From contig CM076650.1 in assembly GCA_038496675.1 (NCBI GenBank), positions 18,647,234 through 18,711,233 of the forward strand: a stretch of 64,000 nucleotides of DNA, given 5' to 3'. How positions within the stretch are numbered: the first letter of the stretch is position 1; each line of letters opens with the position of its first letter. Under the pieces are notes generated by a model. That model made no database searches and had not been told where the DNA came from. It saw nothing but the letters and a program-made list of their open reading frames with translations. Below are positions 63,270 through 64,000 of the stretch, one piece after another. The translations under genes and the position numbers were made by a program. The stretch comes from Rachycentron canadum (taxonomy: Eukaryota > Chordata > Actinopteri > Carangiformes > Rachycentridae).

Positions 63270-64000
63270 GTGAGCTTGTCTTCACATTTCAGTATCTCTG
63301 CAACTGTGTGTGCACAGTGGCAAAGCTATAAACCATTTAGATAATTCTATTCCCTGTTATTAGAGATAAAATAATGCAATGGATTTTTTTTTCTTTATTA
63401 GACTTCTGACTTCACGTTTGTTGTATTTCAGTTTCGATTTTATACATTTTTGAAAACAAATATTTTCTTTACAAATGTATTTAAATGGTAGTATATGAGA
63501 ATAACATAAGTCAATTCTTAGACTAAATGGTCTTTCCATTAATTAATAATTAATTCTAATGACAAAAGACATTTCAAATTTTAGTCGACTGATTGAAAAA
63601 TAGCTGACAAAATGTACACTACTGGCCTTCATAAACCTCCAGCTGTGGGAGAGCTGTATGTGTTAACTGCACCAGGTATTATTTCGAAGCAGCTGATTTG
63701 AGTTGAGTATATATTTTAGTGTGACCGTGTGAAAACATTGTGAAGGGACTCCAGTGGGGGTACTGATGAACCGACAGCAATTTATCACCTGTCTTTAGAG
63801 CTCCCTGTGACTTTATGGAGCATCATAGAGAATTTCAGCATCATGTAACTTTATTGTTTTGGCTTTCCCTGCTTTCACAGTGTGTTTTTCTGCTGCTATA
63901 CAGCTCTAAAAATTAACTGAACACCACCTCCTCAGCACCAAACTGCAGGCTGACACAGTTAGGGAGTAGATGGTGAACACAGGGGAGCAGCTAAAGAGAC
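63270..64000 (+). other. Intron or downstream sequence of the Ig-domain gene
   Basis: Begins with a good donor (GTGAGCTTG) after the third exon. No further exon is recognisable before the window ends. Confidence 0.5.

Noticed and set aside
1..64000. CRISPR arrays, tRNA/rRNA genes, retroviral copies
   Set aside because: No regularly spaced direct repeats, no cloverleaf with A/B boxes noticed, and no gag/pol/env or LTR pair seen by reading.

Overview
This is nuclear DNA from a vertebrate, most likely a spiny-rayed teleost fish. The genes are multi-exon with GT-AG introns, mostly short. The AT-rich non-coding DNA carries many (CA)n/(GT)n microsatellites, a Tc1/mariner element, hAT-type and palindromic MITEs and an L2-like LINE tail. 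The protein sequences match jawed-vertebrate families. No rRNA, tRNA, CRISPR array, operon or bacterial feature was seen.

Layout, left to right. (1) 1-970, minus: first coding exon of adenylate cyclase 9 (adcy9), running off the left edge, with its upstream region to about 3.3 kb. (2) 3.3-8.27 kb: no gene seen; part is probably the 3'UTR of srl. (3) 8271-23042, minus: sarcalumenin (srl), eight coding exons including a 1,074-nt acidic cassette exon, with a TATA/E-box muscle-type promoter. (4) 23.6-32.2 kb, minus: tfap4 (AP-4, bHLH leucine zipper), seven coding exons and a 3'UTR of about 2.7 kb. (5) 32.7-34.7 kb: a local tandem duplication, then a dead Tc1-like transposon. (6) 35917-38898, plus: a complete type II membrane C-type lectin of CD209/CLEC4 type, with EPN and WND sugar-binding motifs and a recently duplicated neck exon. 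(7) 42.3-48.1 kb, minus: mvb12a (ESCRT-I subunit). (8) 50.6-60.9 kb, plus: a pbx4-type TALE homeobox gene. (9) 62159 onward, plus: start of a secreted immunoglobulin-domain gene resembling the perlecan Ig modules, running off the right edge.

adcy9-srl-tfap4 repeats the human 16p13.3 order, while mvb12a and pbx4 correspond to human 19p13.1. The window therefore spans a junction between two human synteny blocks, with a C-type lectin between them. The genes do not form one pathway.

The least ordinary signals concern RNA processing. Intron 4 of mvb12a has an (AC)m tract at its 5' splice site and a (GT)n tract abutting its 3' splice site. The last coding intron of pbx4 has the same arrangement. 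Both could fold into repeat-bridged structured introns. Other points are the unresolved, apparently decaying C-terminal exons of pbx4, an in-frame 40-codon upstream extension of mvb12a, and the in-frame cassette exon of srl. All exon boundaries were set by hand from splice consensus, reading phase and remembered family sequences; no search or alignment could be run.
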